DNA from: Galeruca laticollis
Lineage: Eukaryota; Arthropoda; Insecta; Coleoptera; Chrysomelidae
Direction: 5' to 3'
Length of the DNA: 64,000 nucleotides
NCBI GenBank assembly: GCA_963921935.1
Contig: OY998181.1
Location: forward strand, 138,717,423 to 138,781,422
Every line of letters starts with the position of its first letter. Within the stretch, counting starts at the first letter, position 1. The translations under genes and the position numbers were made by a program. Under the pieces are notes generated by a model, which was not told the origin of the DNA, searched no databases, and saw only the letters and a program-made list of their open reading frames with translations. Below are positions 23,001-34,473 of the stretch, piece after piece.

Positions 23001-23773
23001 TGATTCGGTTTCTTCTTTTTCCTTCATTTTTGTATTTCTGAGGGCTTCAAATATTTTTTTCGAACGCGAATTCATTTTTGAGTTTTCTGAAAAGAACGAT
23101 TGGTAATGTACCTACCTAGTAGATAAACATAATATTCCTACTTTGTCGGTGAAAAACATAAGATTTGCATACACAAAATGTATTTACTTATGCTACGTTC
23201 TCCAACGAAAATGGAAGGAATATTATTTTTACCTACTATTAAAATCATGAATAAAGACGTATTTAAACAAAAAAAACATCATAATTTTTGTGAATAAATT
23301 GCGCCATTAGATATTTAATATTTTTGATGTAATAATGACATAAAATACAGTTTCGTCATTGTTGCACCAAAAAAGAGATAACGTTTGTACTTACATACAT
23401 CAAGGTACAGAGTTATCGAGTCAAGAAAGACGCAAAGGACAATTACGTCGTTATTTCATCTAAATTTAGTTCACTAATCTACACTCCGGTATACATAAAC
23501 TGCACTTACGACATTATTACAGCGGACAACAACATTTCATTAGCAGATATTTTGAGCGACTGACATATGCGCCGAGATGCGGCGGTGTTGCTCTAAGAAA
23601 GTTAACGCAAAGAGCAATAATGCAATAACGACGCAACTACTCTCTAGCGGTCAAATTTTGTACCACAGTTGTGGCAATTTTTTACCAAATGAAATAGTTT
23701 TCTTCATTGCTTGGTGCAGTTAACTCGTTTTTAGAAAAAAATGCAGTTACGTCGATATTGTTCTGGAGCGGCG
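20038..23773 (-). mobile_element. Complete Sola-like DNA transposon, 3,736 bp
   Basis: The ends are near-perfect inverted repeats: CGCCGCTCCAGAA(T/C)AA(C/T)AT(T/C)GACGTAACTGCA, at 20038 and complementary up to 23773. They are flanked by ATAT at 20034-20037 and 23774-23777, a 4-bp target duplication. Inside is a single minus-strand transposase relic. The 4-bp duplication and the transposase layout fit the Sola superfamily as I remember it. It is inserted in the MULE-like gene relic. Confidence 0.85.
20564..23075 (-). pseudogene. Sola-like transposase, frameshifted, spliced
   Basis: The gene starts at ATG 23075 (MNSRSKKIFEALRNTK). A serine/acidic N-terminal region follows with a shift near 22950. 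The core (22409 to 21521) has LQRQRDFLGSCIERLELKYR, KNQNCAFYLQIDGKRVRVCK, SIPRIESHYVRN and GFFAPKKDQCDQCEAYKN (a CxxC pair). Later parts read FWHETLGHRG, VVFFSDNCGRQQKNR and VRGHTQNEGDAIHSVIE, conserved in a widespread insect transposase family. A 57-bp intron lies near 21147-21204, and another near 21380-21440. Breaks include a TGA near 22409 and a one-base loss in a T run near 21340. Confidence 0.75.
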
Positions 23774-23777
23774 ATAT

Positions 23778-24125
23778 GGTAAAATTTTGTTTTCTGGGTA
23801 AATATCGTAGTATCTTTTTATGCCAGGTTCAATTTTCACATTATTGTTTGTGATGCCTACGGTTTTGTCATTATCTGCAGTACTATCCCCTACACTTTCA
23901 GTAATCGTTTCCGATTGCTCACTTATCACATTTCTATCGCACAAGCTGATATCCGATTTATCCCTTGCACTACAAACGTTTGCACTAACACAAATTTCTC
24001 CGTTGCACTCATTGTTCATCAGTTCATAAACATATAAATATATGTCTATATTTGAATCACGTGAAGTAACATCAATACTGCTAATATTAATGTTTTTTTT
24101 ATTGCGTATTTGTTTGTTCTCAATG
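23778..24125 (-). pseudogene. MULE-like transposase relic, upstream half
   Basis: This is the continuation, on the other side of the Sola-like element, of the relic at 19259-20033. The minus strand reads an acidic, S/T/N-rich region (SEQSETITESVGDSTADNDK) and ends KRYYDIYPENKILPY at the ATAT duplication; after the insertion the frame continues into VMPKTILRILWN and a stop. The open frame extends further upstream to 24181 only by running antisense and out of frame through a retrotransposon end, so the true left limit is near 24125. Confidence 0.45.
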
Positions 24126-25240
24126 ATCCGTGCCCCGTTAATAATTGGGTGAAATAGTAGTTTGTGCGGCGGTATGCGCAACTATACCACTCTACTGTGT
24201 CCGGTATTAGGGCAGCTTTTGATCTCTCGCTTTACCATTTGTTGAGGCTCACCTCTGTCCTCTTTTCTGCTAGTTTCTTAGTAGCCGTTTTGTCTTTTGT
24301 ACAGTCTGACCCTCTCATCTGAGACTCTAAGCAGCGGCTTTCTTTGGGCTTTGATTAGCATTTGTCTGTATTTTTATTTGGACAGGATCTCGTACCATTC
24401 CGGGGCCCCGTAGAGGAGAATCGAATGTATTGTTTCCAATATGGTTCTCTTTTTCTGTGTCCCTGGGCCCCCTATATTTGGCATGATTTTCTATGATATC
24501 GTGATCCTGCTACTTCTATGTGTTTCGAGAAGATCAGTATGCCATCACCAGTTATACCCAGGTACTTAGTGGTTTTCTTATGATTTGTTATAGCACCCTT
24601 GAATGCCAAAATAATACATTCGCGATCCCTTGGTACTCTCAGTATTATTCTATCTGTTTTCTCTACTGCAAGTTTTATATCGGTAGACTCTAATCATTTG
24701 TATACTCTTTTTATGGCTCTATTTTCAGTGTCTCTTATGCCCGAACTTGCGTCATCTTCCGCTAATATTGTTTTGGCCCCCGTATTCATTCTTGTTTCAT
24801 GTACCCCATTACATAAGATATTCCAGAGAGTGGGCCCTAGGATAAATCCCTGGGGCACTCCGGCGATAATTTTCTATTTTTGCTTCTTCAACACGAATAC
24901 GCTTCTTTCTGTTATATAGTTCTTAGTGATATTTACAAGGTATACTGTGGTATTCAATTACTATAGCTTTTCTGTAATGAGACCCCAGTTAGCAGTGTTG
25001 AATGCATTCTTGATGTACAGAAGAATCAGGAATACAAACCTTTTTTGGAATTATTCGCCGCATCGTTTCTTGCTGCGGCGTCTATTGCTAGTTACTAATT
25101 TAGTAATTATTTGGTTCAAAATATTTACGATATATGTCGATAGTAGTACTGAATCGGCTTTTACTTATTCAACATATTTTCTCTCTCTGTCTTTCCATTC
25201 TTGACGGTTCAAAGAAATGCATCTTTGTTTTGATTTCAAA
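24126..25240 (-). pseudogene. R1-like non-LTR retrotransposon RT, C-terminal part
   Basis: Minus-strand pieces in several frames: IKNAFNTANWGLI (about 25010), IAGVPQGFILGPTLWN (about 24870), TILAEDDASS (about 24770, where canonical would be FADD/YADD), LAVEKTDRIIL, KYLGITGDGILIFSKHIE (about 24530), and a C-terminal ALIPDTVEWYS then YYFTQLLTGHGSLR ending near 24130. VPQG, a degraded catalytic box, KYLG and QLLTGHG are the ordered landmarks of R1/LOA-type elements. No endonuclease is present: the copy is 5'-truncated, as is usual for non-LTR insertions. Multiple stops and shifts make it dead. Confidence 0.75.
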
Positions 25241-25244
25241 TATT

Positions 25245-26465
25245 TCAACTTCTTGTGAGCACAGAAACCTTATCTCTGTTTTTTATGTTGCATCCAAACC
25301 ACGGCACACTTGTGCATAGATAAGATAATATTATATACACGGGTCCAAACAAAATTTGTTGACATAATTTCCATTTAGTGTAGATTTTTGATTATTCAAG
25401 AGTTTCATAAATGTTTTGCAAATGTACATGATTTAAAATAGGCCATTTAGTCTGAAAACACAGAACGTCGTGTCATAACTTTGCCTCAATCTAATCATAT
25501 TTGTATCAGTTTCAGAGTTTCTGTTGGTTGCTTTCAAATTTTATTTGACATGTAGGCTCTTTTTTCAACTACATGTGTATATATATTCAATTTTATCTAG
25601 AAACAAATAATATAAAAGTGTTTCCAAATTTATTATACAAAGAAATATTTACTTGTAATACAATGCTTCATACTTAATAGAAAGAGGAAAGTAAGGTACA
25701 GTGAGGAATTTCAATTTAAAAAATTTAAAGCGAAAGATCTGTAATGACAAGTAATAATGTATATATTGTGGGGAGATCGATATATACAGTACAAAATCAA
25801 ACATACAATCAACATGTACAAGTTTGCTTCTACCTTGTTTGCAAAGATTGATCATATGTGTTGTGGAGATTGGAACTGAAACATTTTTCCTTCATTATAC
25901 AAAAAAATGTTGGTTCATTCTCTTTTTTCCATGACAGATACACATATGTGTGATCACCTGAATGGTAAATAGTTTTTTTGTTTTTATATAATACATTATT
26001 GGTTTTATTACTTTTCCATCCAACCCATCTAATATGCGAGAAAAGTATAGGTTTACCCAAAAAAAAGTTGGAATTTTGGATTTTTTTGAGTTGTTTTTAC
26101 GTTTTTCAGCAAGAACAACACAAAAAAATGGTTTTTAGAAAAGAAAACCTATCTGTATAACTCGATACAGCCCCCGAAGTGCAACAAGTAGACAAAATTA
26201 ACTTTTTAGTCGTCCTTTGTTTTACAATTTTTTTTTATATCAATAACTAAGACTATTACTAAGTCATCCTTTAATAATAAATTGGTTTCTTATTTTCTTT
26301 GATTTTTTGAAATGCTTATATAATCAATTTGCAAGGAAATTTCAACTATTGGCTAGACAAAGTTTTAAAATATTTATGGTTCAAAGATTTTTAAACTTCA
26401 TTCATTAATTTTATTCAACAATTACTATTACCTATGGTGCATAGGTTAAGATAAGCTAAAAAGTG
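25245..26465. other. Unassigned, two minus-strand ORFs
   Basis: Minus-strand frames of 76 codons (26060-25830) and 68 codons (25855-25649) are consecutive but match no family I know; the first has a WVGWKSNKTNNVLYKNKK stretch and reads like real protein in composition. The rest is AT-rich with no signal. Confidence 0.25.
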
Positions 26466-26890
26466 GATAACCATCCTAGTTTCTTATTAAATCTTTGGAC
26501 AGTTTGTTAAGAGAAAAACAAATACACCTTGTCATTCTCCTGTTAAAACTGTTCTTAAAAAGACTTATTGTATGACGGAGGTTATGGTGTATGGAATAGG
26601 GAAAAAGTGGCTAAGAGCATTTTTGAACAAGTACAACATGTTGTGGTGGTTGATTCAGGATTGTGGGTAGATGTTCAACACGGTTTTCTAGGTGCTTCTC
26701 CTGATGGTAAATATATTTAACATAACAAATAATTACCATGTGTTATAAATTCTTTTTGCATATTAAATGACATACATTTATTGATAAAATATTTTAGGAC
26801 TTGTAGGTGATGATGCACTACTTGAAATAAAATGCCTCCACTCTGCATCAAAACTGAATTTACAAACAAATACAATACTTGAGCGAAATA
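26466..26890 (+). pseudogene. YqaJ-type exonuclease fragment with intron
   Basis: Plus-strand reading: RKTNTPCHSPVKTVLKK, a frame change, REKVAKSIFEQVQHVVVVDS then GLWVDVQHGFLGASPDG, a GT...AG intron at about 26706-26797, and LVGDDALLEIKCLHSASKLN. GASPDG and LLEIKC carry the Asp, Glu and Lys of the lambda-exonuclease/YqaJ nuclease core. In insects such domains occur in multi-copy, transposon-like genes. Both ends are missing and at least one frameshift is present. I do not know its parent element. Confidence 0.6.
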
Positions 26891-27890
26891 ATTGACCTCA
26901 TGAAGAACAAAATTTGTCTAGAAAAACTCAACAATAAAATTCAACTCAAGCGGAATCACAATTACTATTATCAAGTATAAACATGATATATTTATTCCAA
27001 AGAACAAAAACTCAAAATCATTCTCACATAATATATTTAATCACTTTGATGTATTTACCAACAATAAATAAGAATAACATTAAAAAGTAGTTATTTGTGT
27101 AATAGGTGCAAAAAGTGCATTTTTGTTGCAAGGAAGCATGAAGGACTAAACACAATCTTGTGGAGTAAATACAAATAGCATTTACGAAGCACAAATTTAC
27201 TTATTTAGCATGAAAATTACTTAATTATAATCACTTACAAATACAATACACACTAAACTATAAATTTGGGATATTTTTATGAACACAAAACATATGACAA
27301 CAGCATTTGACCCATAGAGAAAGTTATAATATTATTTGTCTATGAATTGAGCGTCGTCTTCTGTCATTGTTCTATACAGCGCCATGCATCAAGACGGTGG
27401 ATTGGTTGAACTAAAGTAAAAAGATGTTCGTTTGCAAAAATTTGCGCACAACAAATCTCAAAAAATACAATGATTTGAGATTTCATATTTTCAGAATCAA
27501 ATTCTCTAGGCTTCCTTTTGAGGATCAGGTTTTGGTGCCCAGATTGGTGACCACAAATTGTCAAAACTGTCAAAATCACACCATCACTTAATGGCTTATA
27601 TCTTTTTTATAACAATATAAAACTCAACCAAAATACCTGATCCCCAAGACAAAGGTCCAAGTTATATTGTGTTAAAATGTCAACACTTAATTTCACTGCG
27701 TTCTTTAGATTTGTTGTGTACAAAATGACCTAAATTTTGTTGCAAATCACGGGTGCCAACTGTTTTCAGGTTCCTAAAACGTGAGGCCTCTCTCAACCTA
27801 ATGTTCACCCATTGACGTCCAAAAGTTTTATCTATATTTTTTTCAACGATACCCGCACACTTTTCTCGTGTTGAACTGTGTTCTGCAGCA
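26891..27890. other. Unassigned, 71-codon minus ORF
   Basis: No recognisable gene. The 27579-27364 minus-strand frame has a plausible amino-acid composition (ICGHQSGHQNLILKRKPRE) but no known match. It lies downstream of the jockey and Harbinger relics. Confidence 0.25.
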
Positions 27891-27894
27891 CTTT

Positions 27895-28050
27895 AAACGA
27901 TTAACTCGAAAGGTTTCCTTCTTCTGAGTCTTCTCATCAGGTTTTCGTTGTCCAGAAGTTGAGATGTTTCTTCATTAGGATGGCAATGTAGGGGAGACTT
28001 GTACTTTCGAGCGAACCTCTTTATTTCACTGGAAACAGATGGTATTATTA
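27895..28050 (-). pseudogene. Jockey-type non-LTR C-terminal tail
   Basis: The minus strand reads SSEIKRFARKYKSPLHCHPN and then QLLDNENLMRRLRRRKPFEL, ending at a stop. The EIKRFA-KY---L--HPN----LLD-----RRL+R+-P--L pattern is the extreme C-terminus of jockey-clade pol proteins. Only about 50 codons remain, directly beside the end of a Harbinger transposase. Confidence 0.6.
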
Positions 28051-28070
28051 GATCTCAGTGTAAATAAATA

Positions 28071-30505
28071 TTACGAATGTACCGAGGAGCATTTGCGTTG
28101 TTCAGAATTCTGAAAACTGTTTATGTGGCAGTCTTTAGCACACCCCCAAGTTGGATACCAGGTAGGTTTACATGAGGCATTTAAACAAATGTTGCGAAAC
28201 TTCACCTCAATGTTTATGCTGGCATTAACAGTTTTTCCAGCTACTGTTGGGTGGTAGTGCAATGTCCTGTATTTAATTAAGCATCTAAACCTGTTCTTCA
28301 AAACTCCATTGCATCGTTCTATAATGGACCTAACAGAACCAAGTGGATAATTAAACAATTCCTCTGCAGGAGTTAGAACTAGGGGTTGAGGAATCAAAAT
28401 CCATGGCCTGGTTGGATATCCTAAAACAAAAAAGTATAAGTTACATCTTCACGTTTGGAAATTAAGTATATTATAACACATACAAATTGCTGAAATTTCT
28501 CATTACATGAGAATTGGAGAAACTTTGACATATATTTAATCTTCAATATGAGTTCAATACGATATATTTTCAAGCCACCTTCAAATATTTTTTTTAAGTT
28601 TACTTAATTCTCTTCTTTACTCTCAATATTACCGAGTCTTTTAAATAAATTTATATTTTTATACCTGCATCTCCCAACAGAAAATAAGTATTATTTGGAT
28701 TTCGCCTATAAAGCTGCTCTATTGCTTGGGACACAGGAGATGATTCCAAATGTAGGAATCATGAATTGACCCAGGAAATCTTGAATTTACATTCAGGATT
28801 CTAAGATCGTAATCACATATCTAAAACAGATGTATTTTATCATTTGTTAAGTTACATTTTGGTACTTTACTTACAAGCTGCACGTTAAGTGAGTGATAAT
28901 TTTTGCGATTGACGTAAATGTGTTCCGGGTGTTCTGGGTCACCCCAGTAAGGGGGTACTATTGCAACATGGGTGCAATCAATACACCCTATAACTCCTGG
29001 GAATCCATATTATTGATAAAATCTAAAACCGAAATGAAATTAAATAATTAATTGCCCACTTAAATTCTTCGACAAGTTTGACTTTGAAAGATTAATTTTT
29101 CCTTTCCCGCAATGTATCATCCAAAAAATTCGATCTCCAGATTTTCATTGATTTTCACGTTTTGGAGGTACCTGAGTCCGAAAAACATGTTTTCTGAAAA
29201 ATGTCTGTGGCAAAATTAATCGTAACGATTTAGAGAAAACGGCTTAATGGATTTTAATTAAATTTTCACCAAAAATCGTTGGTGTGGAAATCTGGAGCCG
29301 ATTAGTTTTTGGAAAAATTGGAAAGAAAGAAGGGTTGAAAATTAAAAAAAACGGACATCAAAATGAAACTTTTTTTTAAAATTAAGTAGATAAATGTTCT
29401 TTGAGGGGTTTGAAAGTTTAAAAAAAATAGCCGATTAAATTTAATGAAATTTTGCACATAAGTTATTTAGAGCGACCTTTATAATCACACGCAATAAAAA
29501 CTCATTGGTATATGTTAAGGGTGTATAAATGGGGTTTGAAGATTTTAAAAAATGAATAAATTAACTAATTGTTAAAACTTAAAAAAACCGTAAAAAGTAA
29601 CCGAATAAACTAATTGTAATAAAATTTTACGTATAGCTTTATTAGCAGGACATTTTCATTTATACACAATATTAAACTCATTGAAGTGCAGTAAGGGGGA
29701 TTTAAGGAGGTTAAATGTTGAAAAATCCTACAAAAAAATAGGTAATCAATTTACATTATCTAGGCACCTTGAGGGATAGTACCATATGGGACAACGCACC
29801 AATAGTTCTTGAATTGTTAAGTGTTATTTTTCAATCAAGTACTTGGAATAATTACAGTACCTAGCTATAGGTAATACATATGGGTACCACCCAGTTCGAA
29901 GTGCATTTCGCTGTACCACATTGCTTGGGAAATGTATGTACTGGTTCATAATTTGCAGCTGATTCAGTGCATTTGTAACCTGTACAATGGAGCGGCTCAC
30001 AGAGGCTTGACTTATAGCCACAAAATGATTTGAACTAGTAATTTCTTGATGGCTTCCTGAAGCAAAAAATCTCAGCGCAGCCAACACCTAAAATATAACA
30101 ATATATATTTTTACTAATTTACATACTTATAGACACTAGTTTCTGCTTAATAACTCTAGTATTTTTCACTCACACGAAATATAACTGTAGTATACTATGA
30201 TGTATGACTATAGTACAGTGTGAGCTTAGGTGGTCCTATCAAAAACGAAAAAAAAGTGTCACCAATTTTACCTTAGTCAAAGCTGATGCTCTTGTCGGGG
30301 CCTCCATATATGGTGTTACCATTTCAATAACGTCCTCAGCAAGAGGTTTTGTTAATCTAAACAGTTGTACAAACTTTCTGGGAGAAAGTTGGAACGGATT
30401 TGTCTGTGGAAGAACGTCTCTCCCAATATTCATCTCTTCCCAAGCCTCCTCAGAATCATTAATCATGGCATCATGCCAATGAACAAGTTGGTTAAATTCG
30501 TTCAT
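28071..30505 (-). pseudogene. Harbinger copy 1: transposase, five exon blocks
   Basis: Blocks on the minus strand: 30505 to about 30275 (starts MNEFNQLVHWHDAM, ends ALTK at a possible donor); about 30090 to 29824 (LAALRFFASGSHQEI, AISQASVSRSI, the helix-turn-helix-like part); about 29010 to 28875 (GFPGVIGCIDCTHVAIVPPY, first Asp; donor GTAAGT); 28820 to 28665 (SRFPGSIHDS, second Asp, then LLGDAG); 28420 to 28071 (YPTRPWILIPQPL and RSIIERCNGVLKNRFRCL, the Glu). Introns obey GT...AG. A frameshift follows SIHDS and about 730 bp of repetitive DNA separates blocks 2 and 3. Ends of the element were not found. Confidence 0.8.
29050..29765. repeat. Degenerate repeats inside Harbinger copy 1
   Basis: Loosely repeated units of about 150 bp each contain AAATTTT(G/A)C, a run like AACTCATTG(G/A), and AAGGGGG/GGGTG followed by TTTAAG or TTGAAG. 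They begin near 29270, 29430 and 29610. They lie where an intron between exon blocks 2 and 3 would be. They may be a separate inserted repeat. Confidence 0.45.
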
Positions 30506-30529
30506 ATTGCACTAATTTCCTTATTTCTT

Positions 30530-30710
30530 ATTAAGTAAAACCGAAAAACACTGAAAAGTCTACAAAAAATGAAGAATGAGATTCTTCATAACTTATTAAA
30601 ACCAGAAAATACTTAAAGAAGTCCACAGAAATTCAAGAATATTGAACTTATTCTCAAACTTCCTAAAACAGAAACACACTTAAACAAGTCCATGAAAACG
30701 AAGAATAAAA
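30530..30710. repeat. Three imperfect ~60-bp tandem units
   Basis: Units near 30535, 30596 and 30661 share TAAAAC(C/A)GAAA-ACACTTAAA(C/G)AAGTCCA(C/T)-GAAA and end in GAAGAAT(G/A) or CAAGAATA. They sit just upstream of the Harbinger transposase start, where subterminal repeats or a promoter might be. Confidence 0.5.
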
Positions 30711-31878
30711 TATCCTTTATCCGTATCATTGACAAAAAACAAGCAAACGATAAATTTTGAGGTTAAATCTAAATCATTTCACATTATTTTGGATTTTTCT
30801 CTCAGCCATGACCAATAGAATAAAATTCTTTTGGGGAGTAATAATTTCCTTTAACCAAATTTCAAATCCTTTGGCTTCACAATCAACACGGATTTCAAAA
30901 CTCCCGTTATTCTATATTTCACAATTAGCAGTTATAGTTGTGGGAAAAGTTACAGGCAGTATATCTAAATTGTAAATATAATATATGTACATAGGATGCT
31001 GAATTTAGTAATGCTAATGTTTATTAAGCCATATAAATAGTCTTTAATTGACTTATGAATAAATAAAAAAATATCAAAAAATTACTTTTTTTTACCAACA
31101 AATGTGTCATAATGAGAATAAAAACCAAAATAAAGCACAAGTTAAATTGTTGCTTTGGTTTTGTGATTAAAAGATACTGTACTACCGAGTATTGTACTTA
31201 TAACTTTTGAATTTAACTCCACGGAAAGAAAGTGTATATAGATAAGTATTTTAAAATTTTCCAAAACAGTAATGTAGGTAGGCAGAATCGTCAACAACCA
31301 AATTCTAACACTGAAGGAAATATGTGGTCTGTTATATGAGACTGCAAAACGCGCAAGCGCATATTGTGAGAACTCGTCAGGCGGTGGGACTCGTGCGGAT
31401 TGTTAAGAATAAAATTTCTGCTTGCCGTAGCCACTAAAAATCCGTTGGTCCGTTGCTGCTGTTCACCTTCAGCCCACAGATCATATAACTATAGGGATCG
31501 TGCCCGACCTATAGAGGCAGCACTTCTGTCGGAGGCAGAGCGCCCTAGTGTTAAATAACAAAAACATAGTGATGTAAACAGTGTAATAAATGACCTAAAA
31601 AATAGACGAGATAATGAGTTTTTGAGAAATTTTACACGTGAACTACAAATATTTTATTTTACTCAACCAAAGTTATTTTCTATGTACTCAACAGACCTAT
31701 AGATTAATTATATTCAACTGCAATATTACTAATCTGCGTCACTAGTTTGTTTAGTATTAATTATTCTCATACTTTTATCCACATCAAATATTTTCATAGC
31801 TAATATAATAATCAAACTGTTACGTTATTATTGAAACTAATAGTAAAGGATCATCATTAAAATACAGAAAACTACAAT
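30711..31878. other. Non-coding, nothing recognised
   Basis: AT-rich apart from a GC-richer block at about 31320-31550. No open frame with family character, no RNA gene signature. The next element starts at 31882. Confidence 0.35.
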
Positions 31879-32200
31879 AATAGGTGCATTCGGCTTGACA
31901 TCTCTTTCTACTCTTAACACTCCGAGTATGACTTAAATGTTCGACTTTGCACGAAAAGAGTGTGTAAAAATGAACAAAATGTGTTCGGGTGATAGCGGAG
32001 TGGTCTAAATAGAGTTAGCTCCACAAGCACCATCGTGAGAGAGAAGTTTTTTAGTGCAGGCATGCGCGTAGACGTACAGTTAACGAAAACATAACCAAAA
32101 AGCGATTTTGTGTTTGTGGTTATTAATTTTATTAGACGATGTAAAAAAAGTTGGACGTGAAGCTCAGCTGGTATACTGGAGATTATTTTTCATTCTGAAT

Positions 32201-32932
32201 ATGGAAAGTGAATAACAAATAGACGCTGATTACTACGAATTAGTGAATATAACGGATAAAGAAACGGCAATTTTGCGAGAAATACAAAGTAAGGCATAAA
32301 ACAATATGAATAAATTATCTTTGTATTAATTAATTGTTCCTTTAGCTGGAGATTTATATGAAGTACCTTTACTGGACGAGGTAAAAGAAATGTTTATAAA
32401 AAATAAAGATAATGAGACAGATCGTGTAGATAAAGAAAATGCGACTGGCTGTACCCTTGAAGAAGAAGGAAGAGAAGAAAAATTATGGACAACTGAAAAC
32501 ACTCATTATTTAATTAATAAAGTTGAGGAAAGACAAAAAGATTTTGAAAGGGGTCTTAAGAAAACGGTTTGGATAAAAATTGCAACGGCCTGTAGCAAAC
32601 ATTTCTGTAAGATAGTGACGTCTCAAAAAGTGGAAGGCAAATGGAAACAGCTGAAAAGAACATACAAGACAATTCTTCTTCATAATAATACCAGTGGAAA
32701 ACATCGGCGCCGTTGGGAATATTTCAATGTAATCCATTCATTTATGCACAAGAAACCGGAAATTATTCCAGAAGCATCATGCAGCAGCACATAAGGACTG
32801 ATAGCAAATGATACTGATAAAGCAGAAGACAGTGGACCAAGTACAAGTAGTTATGAAAGTAGTTTTTCAAAAAAAAGAAAGCATAGAGAATCAGAGGCCA
32901 GTAAAAGACACAAAGAAAAAATGTCCGATTAG
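32201..32932 (+). pseudogene. Harbinger copy 2: Myb/SANT-like partner protein
   Basis: Exon 1 (32201-32288) begins ATG but has a TAA as codon 5, then reads DADYYELVNITDKETAILRE. A 57-bp GT...AG intron follows, and exon 2 (from 32346) reads GDLYEVPLLDEVKEMF, LWTTENTHYLINKVEERQK, KKTVWIKIATAC, KVEGKWKQLKRTYKTIL and RRRWEYFNVIHSFM, three helices of a Myb/SANT-like domain. A TAA at 32792 interrupts the frame; an acidic/serine stretch and a basic tail (KKRKHRESEASKRHKEK) continue to 32932. In this superfamily the partner brings the transposase to the nucleus and the element ends. Confidence 0.75.
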
Positions 32933-33485
32933 ACAGATTCAACGACCTATTTGAAAAAATAGTTGAGAAAATGTGAATGAAAACTTGGTTTTGTTACGAT
33001 GATCGAATAAAGAAACCTACAGATATTCTAATTCATTAACTCTGATGTGTGTATCAAAACCCAATAGACAGTTGAAATTTGGTTACAATGCATCAGGCTC
33101 AAAATCGTACGTTTCTATAGTATTCTCGAATGAGAAAATAATTATTACCTGGGCTGACAAATAATGAATAATCGGAGTAGTTTGTTGAGTTTTTATACAC
33201 AAATCGAATCTGATAAATTCGAACATCTGCAGGACCTCTAATGATAAACGATTATTGTTATGGAATAAAATGGAATAGGTACATTTAGTTTTGTTAAGAA
33301 AAGTAATCTACAGGAATGTAGAAAATAGTAGGACGTATTTAGTTTTAAGTTACCAGTATATTTGTTTTTGAAGTAGTTTAACAGAAAATGTTGTTTTGTT
33401 TGTAAGAATTTTTTATTTTTTGTTGTTTCCTTTTTATTTGTACAGTATGAGTAAATAACTTCATAACATTGTTTCAAGTATTTTT

Positions 33486-34473
33486 TCAATTTCTCATGAT
33501 TCTTAAATTATTAACAATATTATTTCTTTTTATAATTGCTGTTCTGTTTTGCACATCTTCATCTACATCCATAATATTATGTGGTTCTTCTGCTTGAATA
33601 TTTTCTAATTCTTCCATTAAATTAATGATGTCATCTGATGAATCACCATGAAGTTGGCAAATATTGTGAAGAATACATCCGCTTACGATTAATAATACAA
33701 CTGAAGTCATTTTCTTTGCTTCCATAAATTTTAATCTTCTAAATCTTCCTTTAAGTAATGCAAAGGCATTTTCAATAACACTTCTCTTTTTGGACAATAC
33801 AATATTAAAGTTTTGCTGCCTTGCAGTAAGAACACCAATTTGTTTAAATCCTACCATTAAGTATGGTGCTAACGTATATGCTAAATCATCAATAAGGTGT
33901 GTATCATCAATAAAAGTAATTTGTCCATTGTTAATTTTCTGGTTCAAATCGGATATCTTAAACAGTGTCGTATCGTGTATAGAACCTGCCTCACCGGTGT
34001 AAACTTTGGTGAAAAGCTTATTGTTATCACAAACACCCTGTAACAATACGGAGTGATAACTTTTCCTATTAATGTATGAATTAGGATGATGTTTTGGTGC
34101 TGTAATACGTATATGGCACCCATCAATGCTGCCTATTATACCTAAATGCAAAATTTTGAAAGCTTAACAATATTTACAGTTTTAATAAATATTTACCTGG
34201 AAAACCATCAACAAAAAAATCTCTTTTTATATGAACCTGCCTTTGTGCCGATGGCCAGCAAATTATTTTATACTCTCTATTAACTTGGAGTAATAAATGA
34301 CATGTTCTATGTAAGATATCCCAACATGTAGAAACACTTACGCCAAATCTTTCAGCTACAGATCTGAGAAAATTAAGATTTCACATATTACTTATCAATA
34401 CTGATAACACACTTACCGAAAACTTTCTAAATTTCCCAGATACCAAATCGTAATCATTATTTCTTTTTCTATG
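33486..34473 (-). pseudogene. Harbinger copy 2: transposase, exons 1b-3
   Basis: Three exon blocks with canonical introns: 34473-34417 (IEKEIMITIWYLGNLESF), 34363-34197 (SVAERFGVSVSTCWDILHR to FFVDGFPG) and 34141-33486. The last holds IIGSIDGCHIRI (first Asp), GSIHDTTLF (second Asp), LIDDLAYTLAPYLM and RSVIENAFALLKGRFRRL (Glu), and ends with a 35-residue tail. This 218-codon block is uninterrupted. The apparent ATG at 34151 lies in the second intron, so it is not a start. The upstream exon part is displaced to 44032-44270 by the BEL element. Confidence 0.85.

Noticed and set aside
24599..24919. 106-codon plus-strand frame
   Set aside because: Antisense to the R1-like RT; shadow.
33944..34151. 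ATG at 34151 as the start of the Harbinger 2 transposase
   Set aside because: It lies inside a GT...AG intron; the exon joins FFVDGFPG to IIGSIDG upstream.
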